64,000 nucleotides of DNA from Lota lota (lineage: Eukaryota; Chordata; Actinopteri; Gadiformes; Lotidae): contig JACYXH010000446.1 in assembly GCA_026745465.1 (NCBI GenBank), positions 1,281,466 through 1,345,465 of the forward strand, in the 5' to 3' direction. The position numbers and the translations under genes are program-made. Below, piece after piece: positions 21,666 to 33,319 of the stretch (position 1 is the first letter of the stretch; the number at the start of each line of letters is the position of its first letter). The notes under the pieces were generated by a model. The model saw nothing but the letters and a program-made list of their open reading frames with translations, was not told the DNA's origin and ran no database searches.

Positions 21666-21883
21666 TGTAATATTAATATGTGTCAGCATACTGAATTGTA
21701 ATTGGATGCATTATACTGTGCTATGATTGGTTAAGACCACCCAGGTGGTGAGGTCATTCTGAAGATGATCATGGCCAGGGACACATGGACATGCCAGTTA
21801 TAGCTAGCTAATAAAGAGCTACGTTTATAAATACCTGTCGTCCTGCATTTGATTATTTTGTATAAAGTATACAAAACAAGACA
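21666..21883 (+). mobile_element. gypsy 5' LTR
   Basis: TGTAATATTAATATG to AAGACA, with an AATAAAG signal at about 21812 and a TATAAA upstream-type motif at 21826. It is 217/218 identical to the 3' LTR. Confidence 0.95.
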
Positions 21884-21909
21884 TGGTGTCAGAGTAAAAG
21901 GACTAAAAG

Positions 21910-22761
21910 ATGGATTTTGCTGGAGTTCCTTCACCTCGAATGGATTGGGGGTCTACAAATCTACCCGATGCATGGCGTAAGTTCAAACAGCATGTGGAGC
22001 TGATGTTCACGGGTCCTCTGAAGGAAAGAGGAGAAGAGGAAAAGTGCAGCTACCTGCTCCTCTGGATCGGTGAAAACGGGAGAGACATTTACAACACATG
22101 GACACTTACCGAGGCTGAATCAAAGGTACTGACAACGTACTACGATCGTTTTGAAGCATATGTTGTGCCAAAGACCAATACAATTTTCGCTAGGTACAAA
22201 TTCCATGAGAAGGTACAAGGCGCTAGCGAATCGTTTGAACAGTTTGTCACTGAGCTGCGTGACATATAAGACTGTGATTATGCAAACAAGGATGAGATGG
22301 TCAGGGACCGTATTGTATTTGGAATACACTCACCGCGAGTGAGAGAGAAACTTTTGAATGTTGGATCAGAGCTAACGCTGGACAAAGCTATCGACATAGC
22401 CAGATCTCACGAGCTAGCACAGGTTCAGATGAAAACCATTTCAGGCGGCAGCACGTGCGCATCACGTGAACAAGCAGTGCACGCAGTCAGGCAGACATCA
22501 AACCACACCTCCAGTGCCCAGAGAGCATGTTTCAGAACGGAGACAGACAGAACTCCAAGACAGAGCGACACAGACTCCAAACGCCCAAAAACATGTGGAT
22601 ATTGTGGATACAAAGTGCATGGCGAACAGGGGAATTGCCCAGCTAAAGGCAAACAGTGTACTAAATGTGGAAAATGGAATCACTTTGCAAAAATGTGCAG
22701 AGTTTACCGTGGAAAAACAATACATGCAGTGAGTGAAGATGAAATGTCAATCAAAGAGTAA
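21910..22761 (+). pseudogene. gypsy gag with two CCHC knuckles, one internal stop
   Basis: ATG at 21910, 26 bases past the LTR, opens MDFAGVPSPRMDWGSTN and a capsid-type helical domain (WRKFKQHVELMF, SYLLLWIGENGRD). A TAA at 22267 interrupts it, and the same frame continues to 22761 (CAA to TAA would explain it). Residues ~235-275 carry CGYCGYKVHGEQGNC (CX2CX4HX5C) and CTKCGKWNHFAKMC (CX2CX4HX4C), nucleic-acid-binding knuckles. The TAA at 22759 is followed in frame by more family-like sequence, so it is either a mutation or the gag end. Confidence 0.85.
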
Positions 22762-22799
22762 AATGCTGATGAACTGTTTATTGATTCAGTGACAGAAAC

Positions 22800-24652
22800 G
22801 TCAGATATCAGAGACAGAGCAAGCCTTTGCTGACATTGAGATAGGAAGACAAGGCACAGAGCTGAAATTCAAACTAGACACTGGTGCACAAGTAAACATT
22901 ATTCCTCTGAGTAAGTACAGAAGCTTGACATCTGAGTGTGAGCTACAGCCCACCACGCGCAGACTGACTGGTTATGGTGGTGAACAGCTCCCAGTAAAAG
23001 GCACATGCACTCTCAAATGCAAATACAAGGAAAGGGACATGATGTTGGAATTTTACGATGTCGACACTCGAGCACCTGCAGTGCTAGGTCTTAAAGCATG
23101 TTTAGACATGGACCTTATCAAGCTAGTTTTATCAGTGACAGCACCAGTAGAGATAGAGAATGTCATGGAGGAGTTTGCTGATGTTTTTACAGGAATAGGA
23201 CTATTCCCAGGAGAATGTACCATTCACCTTGACCCAGACGCAACCCCTGTGGTCTACCCACCGAGAAAGATTCCACTTGCTCTCCGCGCCCGTCTGAAGA
23301 AAGAGTTGGAGAGCATGGAGCAATCTGACATCGTCACCAAGGTTACAGAACAGACGGATTGGGTCAACGCGTTAGTGGTGGTGGAGAAACCACGCACAGG
23401 CAAGCTCAGAGTATGTCTCGACCCAAGAGACTTGAACAAGGCTATCAAACGCCCCCATTACCCCTTACCGACGCTAGATGGCATCACACACAAGCTAGCG
23501 GGCGCACGCCACTTCAGTGTCATGGACGCCAGATCAGGCTACTGGGCTATCAAGCTTACAGAAGAGTCATCTAACCTCACAACGTTCAACACACCGTTTG
23601 GACGCTACAGGTTCCGTCGCCTGCCTTTTGGGATTATCTCAGCTCAAGGCGAGTTTCAGCGAAAAATCGACGAGGTGTACGAAGGCCTCGACGGAGTCGT
23701 GGCAATTGTGGACGACATCCTTGTCTATGGTCGAACCAAAGAGGAACACGACAGAAACCTCAACGCGATGCTGCAAAGGTCCCGCGAGAGAGGAGTCCGG
23801 CTCAACCCCGAGAAGAGCACAGTCGGCGCTACAGAGGTCAGCTACTTCGGACATCTTCTCACAGCGAATGGAATCAAGCCAGATCCGCAGAAGATCTTAG
23901 CCATAAAGGCAATGGAGCCACCAAAGAACCGCGCAGAGCTGGAAACAGTGCTTGGCATGGTCAACTACTTAGCCAAGTTCGCACCCAGCCTCTCCAATGC
24001 TAATGCACCCCTGCGTCAGCTGCTAAAGCAGTCCAGTGAGTTCCTCTGGGACAACCAACATGACATCGCTTTCCAGAAAGTGAAAGACTTGATCACGAGA
24101 GAACCAGGACCAATCCTTGCCTACTACGACCCCAACAAAGAGCTCAGACTCCAGGTGGACGCGTCAAAATATGGACATGGGGCAGTGCTACTGCAAGAAG
24201 GAAAACCCATCGGCTACACTTTTAAATCTCTCACAGACTGTGAAATCAACTACGCTCAAAGCGAAAAGGAGCTGTACGCCATTCTGTTCGGATGTAAGCG
24301 TTTTTATCAGTATGTCTATGGACGACAAGTCATTGTGGAATCAGACCACAAGCCCCTCGAGTCAATCATGAGGAAACCGTTAGCCGCAGCCCCGCCAAGG
24401 CTACAGAGAATGATCCTTCAACTACAAAAATACGACTTCACAATCACTCACCGTCCAGGCAAAGACATCCCTGTCGCAGACACACTCTCCAGGAAGTTTC
24501 TTACCTACAAGGACAGCAGCCTCAGTGAAGGCATGGACATGCAGGTGCACACTGTGTACAGCAACTTACCAGTTAGTGACACAAAACTGAAGGAGATCCG
24601 AGCAGAAACAGAAAAAGACACACAACTCACACAGCTGAGGAAAGTCATATAG
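22800..24652 (+). pseudogene. gypsy protease, reverse transcriptase and RNase H
   Basis: The protease is in the new frame from about 22820, with FKLDTGAQVNIIP (active-site DTG). Between gag and this point one frameshift must be crossed (about 22800-22825). Reverse transcriptase follows: KLRVCLDPRDLNKAI, FSVMDARSGYW (Asp), LPFGIISAQ and VAIVDDILVYG (catalytic pair). RNase H has LQVDASKYGHGA, SEKELYAILFG and IVESDHKPLE. The 575-codon frame from 22925 is otherwise intact and ends at a TAG (24650) that interrupts the RNase H-integrase linker. Confidence 0.92.
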
Positions 24653-26328
24653 TCAGGATGGCCTGAGGAGAGGAGAAAATGCCCTCAGAGCGTCTCAGAG
24701 TTCTGGAACCATCGTGACGAACTATCACAGATCAACGGAATAATTTTCAAAGGAGAGAAAATCATCATTCCTACCAGTCTCAGAGAAGAGATTTTGACAA
24801 AGATCCATGCTGGACACATGGGCATGGAAAGGTGCAAACAGAGAGCACGGGACATTTTGTTTTGGCCTGGAATGTGCAAACAAATAGAGGACATGGTTGG
24901 TAAATGCCCCACCTGTCTTGAACGACGCCCCTCAAACACCAAAGAGCCAATGTTACCTCACCGTATCCCAGACCGACCCTGGCAGGTCGTGGCAACAGAT
25001 CTGTTCACGTGGAACAACGAGGACTACATTATAACAGTGGACTACTACAGCAGATACTTCGAACTCAACAAACTTCACAGCACCACATCTGCAGCTGTGA
25101 TACACAAGCTGAAAGCAGCCTTTGCCAGGCATGGCAAAGGCTGGCACTGGCACTGAACTCCTCCATATCAAGACACCCACCCGTTCTCTCAGGTCCTCTT
25201 CCTCCATCCAGCTCATCCTCCCACCTGCTCGTCTGGTTACCATGGGGTTTAGAGCCTTCGGTCACTCAGCCCCCTACCTCTGGAACTCCCTGCCCCACTA
25301 CATTCAACACTCCACGTCCATAACCACTTTCAAATCTCACCTAAAAACGTATCTTTTCAGAGAGGCTTACTCGCTTTAACTCTTTTTTCATTTGTGTAAT
25401 GACCGTTCTTTTTTGCTTTACCTGTTCATTTTATTAACAGTATTATGATGTTTTTTACTGTTTGTTGCTCTTGTTTGTTTAATGGATTGAGTGTTTTATT
25501 GTTGATTTTGTAAGGTGACCTTGAGTGTTTTGAAAGGCGCCTATAAATAAAATGCATTATTATTATTATTATTATGGCATCGTAGAGACTTTAATATCTG
25601 ACAATGGGCCCTGTTACAAATCAAATGAGTTTGAATCCTTCACAAAAGCATGGGAGTTCACACACGTCACCACAAGCCCACATTACCCTCAAAGTAATGG
25701 CCTTGCTGAAAAATCTGTGCAGATCGCTAAATCACTCATGGACAAAGCAAAAGCAGACAAGAGAGACCCCTACCTCAGCCTCCTTGAATACCGCAACACT
25801 CCAGTTGACAACTTCAAATCACCAGCCCAGCTGTTGATGAGCTGCAGACTTCGCTCAATCCTTCCCAGCACCAACCAGCAGCTGCAACCTGAGGTCGTCA
25901 GCTACAAGGAAGTGCATGCAAAACGTGCACAGAGACAACAACAGCAAAAGCGATACGACAGGTCAGCCAGACCACTGCCACTACTGAACGACGGAGAGTC
26001 AGTTAGAATCCAGGAGCATGGCTACTGGAAGCCAGCAGTCGTCATCCAACCAGCTAACACTGAACGTTCATATCTCGTTCGCACCGCAGAAGGAGCGGTG
26101 TACCGCCGCAATCGTCGTCACCTACTGAACACGAAAGAACAACACACTGACGAGATGAACTGTTCCCCTGAAAGAGAACGGGGTGGACTAAACACAGACA
26201 CAACACAACATACACCATACTTACCTGCAACACCACAAGAACTGTTGACTGACACAGTAGCATGCCCAGCTTCATATCACACAAGGTCAGGAAGAGAGGT
26301 CAAGCCTAGAGCTGTCCTAGACCTGTGA
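24653..26328 (+). pseudogene. gypsy integrase, split by a LINE insertion
   Basis: The zinc module (HAGHMGMERC...CPTC) and the first catalytic Asp (VVATDLFTW) occupy 24653-25136. Coding sequence stops at AFARHG and restarts after the insertion at 25574 with GIVETLISDNGPCY (second Asp) and NGLAEKSV (Glu). It ends with a C-terminal region rich in charged residues (YWKPAVV, SYLVRT) at the stop 26326. Removing the inserted LINE and one copy of its ATGGCA duplication would leave the coding sequence continuous there, so the LINE arrived in a gene that was otherwise readable at that point. Confidence 0.88.
25137..25573 (+). mobile_element. 5'-truncated LINE (L2/CR1-like) inserted in the gypsy integrase
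   Basis: Flanked by the 6-bp duplication ATGGCA (25131-25136 and 25574-25579). It holds the last ~80 codons of a LINE ORF2 (GFRAFGHSAPYLWNSLPHYI, then FKSHLKTYLFREAYSL and a stop at 25377), a 3' UTR ending in GTGACCTTGAGTGTTTTGAAAG and AAATAAAATGCATT, then an (ATT)n tail. This is the normal product of target-primed reverse transcription with early stop. The clade is inferred from the C-terminal motif and the microsatellite-type tail. Confidence 0.85.
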
Positions 26329-26641
26329 AATGTCAAAGGGTGTAGGCGGATCGCTACCCTAAAAGAGTTCCAGACTGTAAACTTGTTATTGAAAGTTAAC
26401 TTGAAATGCTTTGATATGGTATTTGTTTGATATGTTGAGATGTTTTTGCTACAGTGAAAAGCTGAGTTGCTGAGAAATATTTGTTCTAAAAGTAACAGCA
26501 TGCTGAATCATTGTTTATCTGTTATGTTGATGCAGTTGGTGCAATTTAAATGGTTACTTACCTCGAGTTCAAACTACAGAGCATATATTCAAAAGAAACG
26601 CTTTATTGTTCTACATATTGTTTTTTTTAAAACAAGGGGGA

Positions 26642-26859
26642 TGTAATATTCATATGTGTCAGCATACTGAATTGTAATTGGATGCATTATACTGTGCTAT
26701 GATTGGTTAAGACCACCCAGGTGGTGAGGTCATTCTGAAGATGATCATGGCCAGGGACACATGGACATGCCAGTTATAGCTAGCTAATAAAGAGCTACGT
26801 TTATAAATACCTGTCGTCCTGCATTTGATTATTTTGTATAAAGTATACAAAACAAGACA
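26642..26859 (+). mobile_element. gypsy 3' LTR
   Basis: Same length as the 5' LTR with one substitution, preceded by a polypurine tract and followed by AATAG. Confidence 0.95.
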
Positions 26860-26893
26860 AATAGCATCGATAGACTTATTTGATCAATAATCA

Positions 26894-26894
<1 letters not shown>

Positions 26895-26943
<49 letters not shown>
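26895..26943. repeat. (ATT)n microsatellite
   Basis: About 16 ATT units running directly into the long hairpin. Confidence 0.9.
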
Positions 26944-26945
<2 letters not shown>

Positions 26946-27130
26946 TATTAGACACCACGGCGGACCAGATAAAGAAACACTACTGACGAGAGCCCCATTG
27001 ATATATATATATATATTATAGACATCAATATTATAGACCCATTGAAGTCTATAATATATATATTATAGACATCAATGGGGCTCTTGTCAGTAGTGTTTCT
27101 TTATCTGGTCCGCCGTGGTGTCTAATAATA
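26943..27130. repeat. long hairpin (60-bp inverted repeat)
   Basis: 26943-27002 and 27071-27130 are inverted copies that differ at one base (GACGAGAG versus CTCTTGTC), with a 68-base spacer. The spacer is itself made of TA-rich inverted pieces (ATTATAGAC / GTCTATAAT), so most of the 188 bases can fold. There is no coding potential. Terminal TTATTAGACACC sequences abut TTA-rich flanks, which would fit a small foldback or MITE-type element with a TA or TTA target. A miRNA-like or other structured transcript is an alternative. Confidence 0.85.
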
Positions 27131-28175
27131 ATGTCATTACTGTATTTGTTGTCACAGAACTACAACTATTATCTCGAGAAACCTAGAAAATACCGTCAAA
27201 CTTTCTCCTGCTGTCCGTGTGGATTTTATTCTATTGGTGTTTTGATTGACACCCGGGAGTGGATGCTGCTCATCATAAACCAGTCCTAATATACAAAGTT
27301 CTCCACATCAGTTATTGTACAAAAATACATTGTATTTTCTTATGCGAAGGCTTTACTCACCATCTCGTTCTTTTTATTTTCTTTCTTTCAACAGCATTAA
27401 GGGTAAACTGGATTCACTCTTCTTCCTTCACGCTGACGTTCCGCCTTTTCCGTCAACTTGAAAATACAGTGTAAGAAAGAGAGGAAAAGGACAAAGAAGG
27501 GGACAAAAGACTGACTTTGTCCTTGAAATGTGTGCAAAGGTTGGGTGACTAAGAAGAGCTGGACAGAAAGGACTTCATGGCATTTTAATAGCTTTCCTGT
27601 ATAAATAATGTAAGACATACATGTGTGGGTGGGTGGGTGGGAGTGATGGTAGCAGGCGTTTTCTAAAGCCTGTGGTGTAAAATGCAGCAGACTGGTAAAG
27701 TACCAGACTTCTATGTTGTGTGTACTGACATGAGTGCAGCAAGGACCTCCGTGATATTAATAGTCCTTTTGGAGCACTAGAGGTCCTCAACACTGGACAC
27801 CCAGGTGTGCCTGATTACATTATTTCTACATACGTCAACAGGTTTGTGAGCAGTGATAATTGGGTCCCTAGGCATTAGAATTTTAACAACGGGTATCACT
27901 CACTTAACCCTCACACCTGACATGGAACCTGATGGGAAAGACCAGGCCTCCACTCTCTCTCCCTCTCACTCTGTCTCTCTCACACCAGTCTGTCCCTCTC
28001 AATTTCACACCGGCACACATAGGGCCAATGTGCACTGCACACTACATACTACACACTACACACAGTTACACTGATGCAACACTGTGATTTGCCATTGACA
28101 TTCAGCCAATTCCAGATTTACATTAGCACAGTGAAGGTAGAGCGGGTGGGGGGAGGGAGCTGGTGTGCTGAGGGT

Positions 28176-28196
28176 GGGGGGGGGGGGGGGGGGGGG
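28176..28196. repeat. poly-G run (21)
   Basis: Pure G homopolymer after AGGGT. A strong candidate for G-quadruplex structure and for sequencing error in length. Confidence 0.9.
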
Positions 28197-29716
28197 AGTA
28201 GACAAGTACAGGAAACAACACTGGAAAAGGGGACGGGTAGGGGGAGAGGTGGGAAATGAATGATGGTCGTGTGTGTGTAATCGAATAACAGAAACTGAAG
28301 TGTGTGTGTGCGTGGGTGCATGAATGTGTGTGCGTTTGTGATGAGTACAGTAATAAATTGAGATTTTATTGTGTTGCTCTGGGAGACAGAGAGATGGAAA
28401 CAAACAAACACAAAACTCATAGAAAAAGATTATCTTGTACTTTGAATATCAGCACACCACTGGAACTCTGCTAAACTAATACAAATCTGTACCATTAATT
28501 TCTGGTCATTTGTGACACATTATAAAAACTCAGTATCAATCTCACTATATACACATTCCTAAAGTGTGGTCAGACAGGTAAAACGAGAAAGAAAGATAAG
28601 AGACAGAGAGATGGGCTGAGATATGGAAAGCTCACTGTAGTAGTACTCCACCATAAGTTACCTGCCATAATCTCTCTCTCTCGCTCTCTCTCTCTGCCTC
28701 ATTTGCTTGACAATATATTGACATGCATTAGACGAGGGGTACAGGAAAGAAGCCCAGATTAAATGCCTGTAAGAAATAATACAGATGTTGGTACACTGAA
28801 ATCTAATTAAATGGATGTTATTTTATGTTTAAAGGACAATACTGTTCTAGGTGATAAAACCATCTTCACTGTCTCCCTTGGCTTCACTGTTTCCAACTGA
28901 ATTTGGCATTGTTGTACCGATTCTGTGGTGAATGCGTTCTTGCGTAAGCACGGAGTTGGTTGACAAAAAAACGGTGAATCACTAGACGAGTAGACTACTT
29001 AACACAATGGGTCTTGTAGCATCTCCGGCTGAATGATGGTCTGACTCTCTAACTGATGGTTCACAAATGTTTTATTTTTGAGCAAACAGACAATACTGTA
29101 GCTCCCTGAGATCCGTGAACACACCTTGAACACAACTGTTACACAACGTAAGAGCTTGTGCCCTTATCAGCCAGGTGCTAATTGAACAAATAGCGAATAA
29201 TTTCTTAAGTTTCACAAAACACAATTGACGATCTGCCGTCGTTATCCGTCTACCAAAAGAGCTTGTTTATTTTTCCAGTTTCCTGAAAAACATAATTCAA
29301 AATAAAAGCCCCAGCCTTAATAACAAAAATGATTGAAGAATGCTGGGCCATACTCAGGGTCATTTACAGGTCTCATGCAAAAGCATGTGCCGATTTTTCT
29401 CTTCAATTGATCTTACTTTTGTGCGAACACACATATCGTGCGAGTGTGTCACGTCAGATTCTTTAAACTACCAAGTACAGGAAATTGTCCTAAATGGATT
29501 TTAACTTGATGAATTCCACCTGTTTGGAAATGAGTGCGCTCGTTAGCATAAATAATCAGCCTTATTTCTGCAGAGGCACCATTCATAAAAACAAGGACCA
29601 GGCCAAGAAAAAAAAAATGAGTGCAGACCTTAGAGTCCTCCTTTTTAGAGCTCATTCAACGAAAACGTAATATTTAGCGTCGTCATTAGACATTAGAGCA
29701 CCTGCTGAAGGTGGGC

Positions 29717-29743
29717 GGGGGGGGGGGGGGGGGGGGGGGGGGG
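29717..29743. repeat. poly-G run (27)
   Basis: Pure G homopolymer, the longest in the window. Its true length is uncertain in any assembly. Confidence 0.9.
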
Positions 29744-32083
29744 TTAGGAAAGAATGCTGTCAATGCGGGGTCCACTGAAGGCTGCAGTGTCCAAAACAAA
29801 TTTAGATTTTAAATTGTATTCCAAAATATAGCTTGGCAAGTCAAAGCGATCCATATGTCCATGTCCGAAAATATAATTCATGTTATGTTTATCATTATTA
29901 AAGTTGTTCCGCAAGAGTTCTGAAGAGTAGGCCAGAAATGCAGGACAGTTTGTAGGCTATGAACGCAGGACGCACGGACCCCAGCGTACTTAATGAGCAT
30001 CTGTGTATCATGCCACACACACACACGGAAAAACACGTTTTATGGATATTGCCTAATACAATTATATTAATCAGACTGAGAAACAGTATAGTAGTAATGA
30101 CATCATTATGCATAGAACAAGTTTATTTTTGTACTTTTTTTTTTAAGAATCATTAGTTAAAGCCATGGAATAGGAGTCGTTTGGCCCAAAAGCATCATTT
30201 TTTTTGCTGTTGCCAAACGTACGTGACTTCTACGACAAGTCTAGACCACTAATTGATTATCTTCGTACCTAAGAGAAAATTGTAAAAACAAGGACTTTGG
30301 TGAATGTGAGAAAAGCTCTTAAAACGCTGGTACGAGCGATTGTACGAGGAGAGACGGTTAGGATGGTTTGATCACCCAGACCGATATTGTCCTTCTAGAA
30401 TATATGTTTTGTTGCATTCTTTTTTTTTTCACCTTATTATCCATGATATAATTGCTTTTAATGCGGCTCAAATTAACAGCCAACAATTGTACAATAAACA
30501 ACAATGCCTGACAGTCAGGTGTTGGTGGTTGGTTCTCTGAGCTGGGAGTGCTAGATATTAATTAATATACGGAGAGAGAGACGAGGGGAACAGGGAGAGG
30601 TGGGAGAGGGTGAGATGGAGAGAGACGGCATACCAGAGAGACAGATAGACAGAAAGAGGGACAGAAAGAGAGATAGAAAGCTACAGACAGAGAGAGAAAG
30701 ACAGAGAAGGGCGGCATGGAGGGACCTCATTAGGCAGGTAAAGGAGATTGGTCAGTCAGTTGGGACGGGCGTACAATAGACGGCTCGCTGTAGCAGAACA
30801 AGAAGGGGGGGTGGTCACTGGAGGGATGTAATCTCCATCAGTCATGTTTTTGTGTGTGTGTGTGTGTGTGTGCTGGGGGGGGTGATAGGACAAGGTGAGT
30901 CAGGACAAAGACGAAGGCTAAGCGAGGCCAGTGGGGTTCTGTCATCAGCTGTTGACATGTCACAGTTAAGGTCTTGTCACTGTTTCTGCTCAGGCAATAC
31001 ACCTCGTAAAGAGGGATTCTGTTTGTTAACTGGATTCATTTCATGGTCTATCCTTAAAGGGGTGAAGCCACACTTTTATTTTGTTCTTGCTTGGGTCAAT
31101 GAAATTCATTCTATTAGTTCTATAATCAGTTCTATAATTATTATTATCGTTAGGCAAACGAGAACGACTTGTTCATTTCCTATATGATCGGCTTATGAAT
31201 TCTGTATTTTTGCTGACCAGTACAGCCATAAACTCTGAATTGTTTCATTGTATTTTGGACAACAATAGACATTAGTAACTGGAGAAGCCAAGTTTTATTA
31301 ATATGTAGAAACAGCCATGTTGGATAATTGCACTATTTTACTATTTTATATTGAAAGAAACTTTATTTTGAGACTCTGATTTTGAAGTGACTAAAGGAAT
31401 TCCAAAGACTCCTATTTGGAAGGGCTATAGGAAACCAAGAAAGGGGTCCTGCACATGGGTTTTGGTTTGTTTGTTTGTTTGCGTTGTCACCCCCACCGTG
31501 CGAGGGCCTGACTACCGTGTGACAACCAGTTCTTCGACACACGCACACAAAGGCTAAGCCTGCGAAGTCCACAGAACAGCCAGCCAGACTCAATGGACAT
31601 AAGGATTGCATTTAGAAGATTGATCTGACAGCCAAACATTACACATGCCATGTTTAAAATGAGGGTATCAAGTCACATATTACTTTGATTACTAGGCCTA
31701 CCAAGTTTAGTACAGTACCCCAGCACCCATACCAAACAGAACGCCTGCTGTGTTTGAGGGGTTTAAAATGAAGGCCTACATTGCTTATTCTGCTGTGCAA
31801 TGTGAGGACATAATATGAATGCCAATGTGTGTCCGACACAAGAACACACAATGAGTTTGTTTTATAGGCTAAATTGTTACATTTCGGAGACATTTGTTTT
31901 AGAGACAACTGTGGCATTATAATTATATGAACGAATGAATAATATCAAATCAAGCAGTTGAGAACTCTACTTTGCTCATATTTGGATTGTATATTATAGC
32001 CTATTTTTAGGCTGTTTAAGACAGACACACAGCACACAATTATATCGGCGATGATGAATATATTTTACTGATATATATATATA

Positions 32084-33317
32084 TTATATTGCCAAAAGTT
32101 TTGGGACGCCTGCATTTACATGCACATGACGATTAATGACATCCCATTCTTAATCCGTAGGGTTTAATATGGAGTCTGCCCACCCTTTGCAGCTATAACA
32201 GCTTCAACTTTTCTGGGAAGGCTTTCCACAAAGTTGAGGAGTGTGTTTATGAGAATTTTTGACCATTCTTCTTGAAGCGCATTTGTGAAGTCAGGCACAG
32301 ATGTTGGACGAGAAGGCCTGGCTCGCAGTCTCCGCTCTAATTCATCCCAAAGTTGTTATATCGGGTTGAGGTCAGGACTCTGTGCAGACCAGTCAAGTTC
32401 CTCCACACCAAACTCGCTCATCCATGTCTTTATGGACCTTGCTTTGTGCGCAGTCATGTTGGAACAGGAAGGGGCCATCCCCAAACTGTTCCCACAAAGT
32501 TGGAAGCATGAAATTGTCCAAAATGTCTTGGTATGCTGAAGCATTAACAGTTCCTTTCACTGGAACTAAGGGGCCAAGCCCAACCCCTGAAAAACAACCC
32601 CACACCATAATCCCCCCTCCACCAAACTTTACACTTGGCACAATGCAGTCAGGCAAGTACCGTTCTCCTGGCAACCGCCAAACCCAGACTCATTCATCGG
32701 ATTGCCAGAGAAGCGTGATTCGACACTCCAGAGAACACGTCTCCACTGCTCTAGTGTCCAGTGGCGGTGTGCTTTACACCACTGCATCCGACGCTTTGCA
32801 TTGCACTTGGTGATGTAAGGCTTGGATGCAGCTGCTCGGCCATGGAAACCCATTCCATGAAGCTCTCTACACACTGTTCTTGAGCTAATCTGAAGGCCAT
32901 TCAAAGTTTGGAGGTCTGTAGCTATTGACTCTGCAGAAAGTTGGCGACTTCTGCGCACTGTGAGCCTCAGCATGCGTTGACCCCGCTCTGTGATTTTACG
33001 TGGCCTACCACTTCATGGCTGAGTTTCTGTTGTTCCCAATTGCTTCCACTTTGTTATAATACCACTAGTAGTTGACCGTGGAATATTTAGTAGTGAGGAA
33101 ATTTCACGAATGGACTTATTGCACAGGTGGCAACCTATCACGGTACCACGCTTGAATTCACTGAGCTCCTGAGAGCGACCCATTCTTTTACGCATGTTTG
33201 TAGAAGCAGTCTGCATGCCTAGGTGCTTGATTTTATACGCCTGTGGCCATGGAAGTGTTTGGAACACCTGAATTCAATGATTCTGAGGGGTGTCCCAATA
33301 CTTTTGGCAATATAGTG
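32084..33317 (-). mobile_element. Tc1-family transposon, family 1, inactive
   Basis: Terminal inverted repeats of the type CACTATATTGCCAAAAG lie at both ends (left end partly blended into an AT run, right end at 33317) next to TA. The 1.23-kb body encodes one Tc1 transposase on the minus strand. A second copy of the same family lies at 52500-54289. Confidence 0.88.
32170..33190 (-). pseudogene. Tc1 transposase, disabled
   Basis: N-terminal paired-type helix-turn-helix from about 33180: MGRSQELSEFKRGTVIGCH, SIREISSLLNIPRST. A TGA follows TETQP at about 33014. The catalytic domain has WSVESRF where the family has WSDESRF, so the first catalytic Asp is Val. [13 protein letters not shown] is intact. 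A frameshift lies at the second catalytic motif (FQHD region, about 32450). DWSAQSPDLNPIEHLWDELE carries the third acidic residue. Three independent lesions rule out activity. Confidence 0.87.
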
Positions 33318-33319
33318 TA

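Larger units (their letters stand above)
21666..26859 (+). mobile_element. full-length Ty3/gypsy retrotransposon with near-identical LTRs
   Basis: 5' LTR 21666-21883 and 3' LTR 26642-26859 are both 218 bp and differ at one position (the tenth base, A versus C). The target duplication AATAG is perfect (21661-21665 and 26860-26864). TGGTGTCAGAG directly after the 5' LTR is a tRNA-type primer-binding site, and a purine tract (ACAAGGGGGA) precedes the 3' LTR. The internal order is gag with two zinc knuckles, protease, reverse transcriptase, RNase H, integrase, with no chromodomain. The proteins resemble the K02A2.6-like group of fish gypsy polyproteins. Despite the youthful LTRs there are three nonsense codons, one frameshift and a 437-bp LINE insertion. 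Confidence 0.93.
27131..32083. other. no gene recognised; unique-looking DNA with simple repeats
   Basis: Holds a GT/CT-rich part around 27950-28340, pure G runs at 28176-28196 and 29717-29743, a (CT)n patch at 28674-28700, a purine-rich AGAGAC region at 30560-30710 and GT at 30852-30872. Frames in this span are short and none shows a domain. No element borders were found. Confidence 0.55.

Noticed and set aside
22759-22830. Programmed frameshift between gag and pol in the young gypsy
   Set aside because: No slippery heptamer with following structure is evident, and an in-frame stop precedes it; a plain mutation is simpler.
28056-28420. Pro-rich minus-strand frames of 100-115 codons
   Set aside because: They arise from the poly-G run and GT-rich sequence; no start context, splice or domain support.
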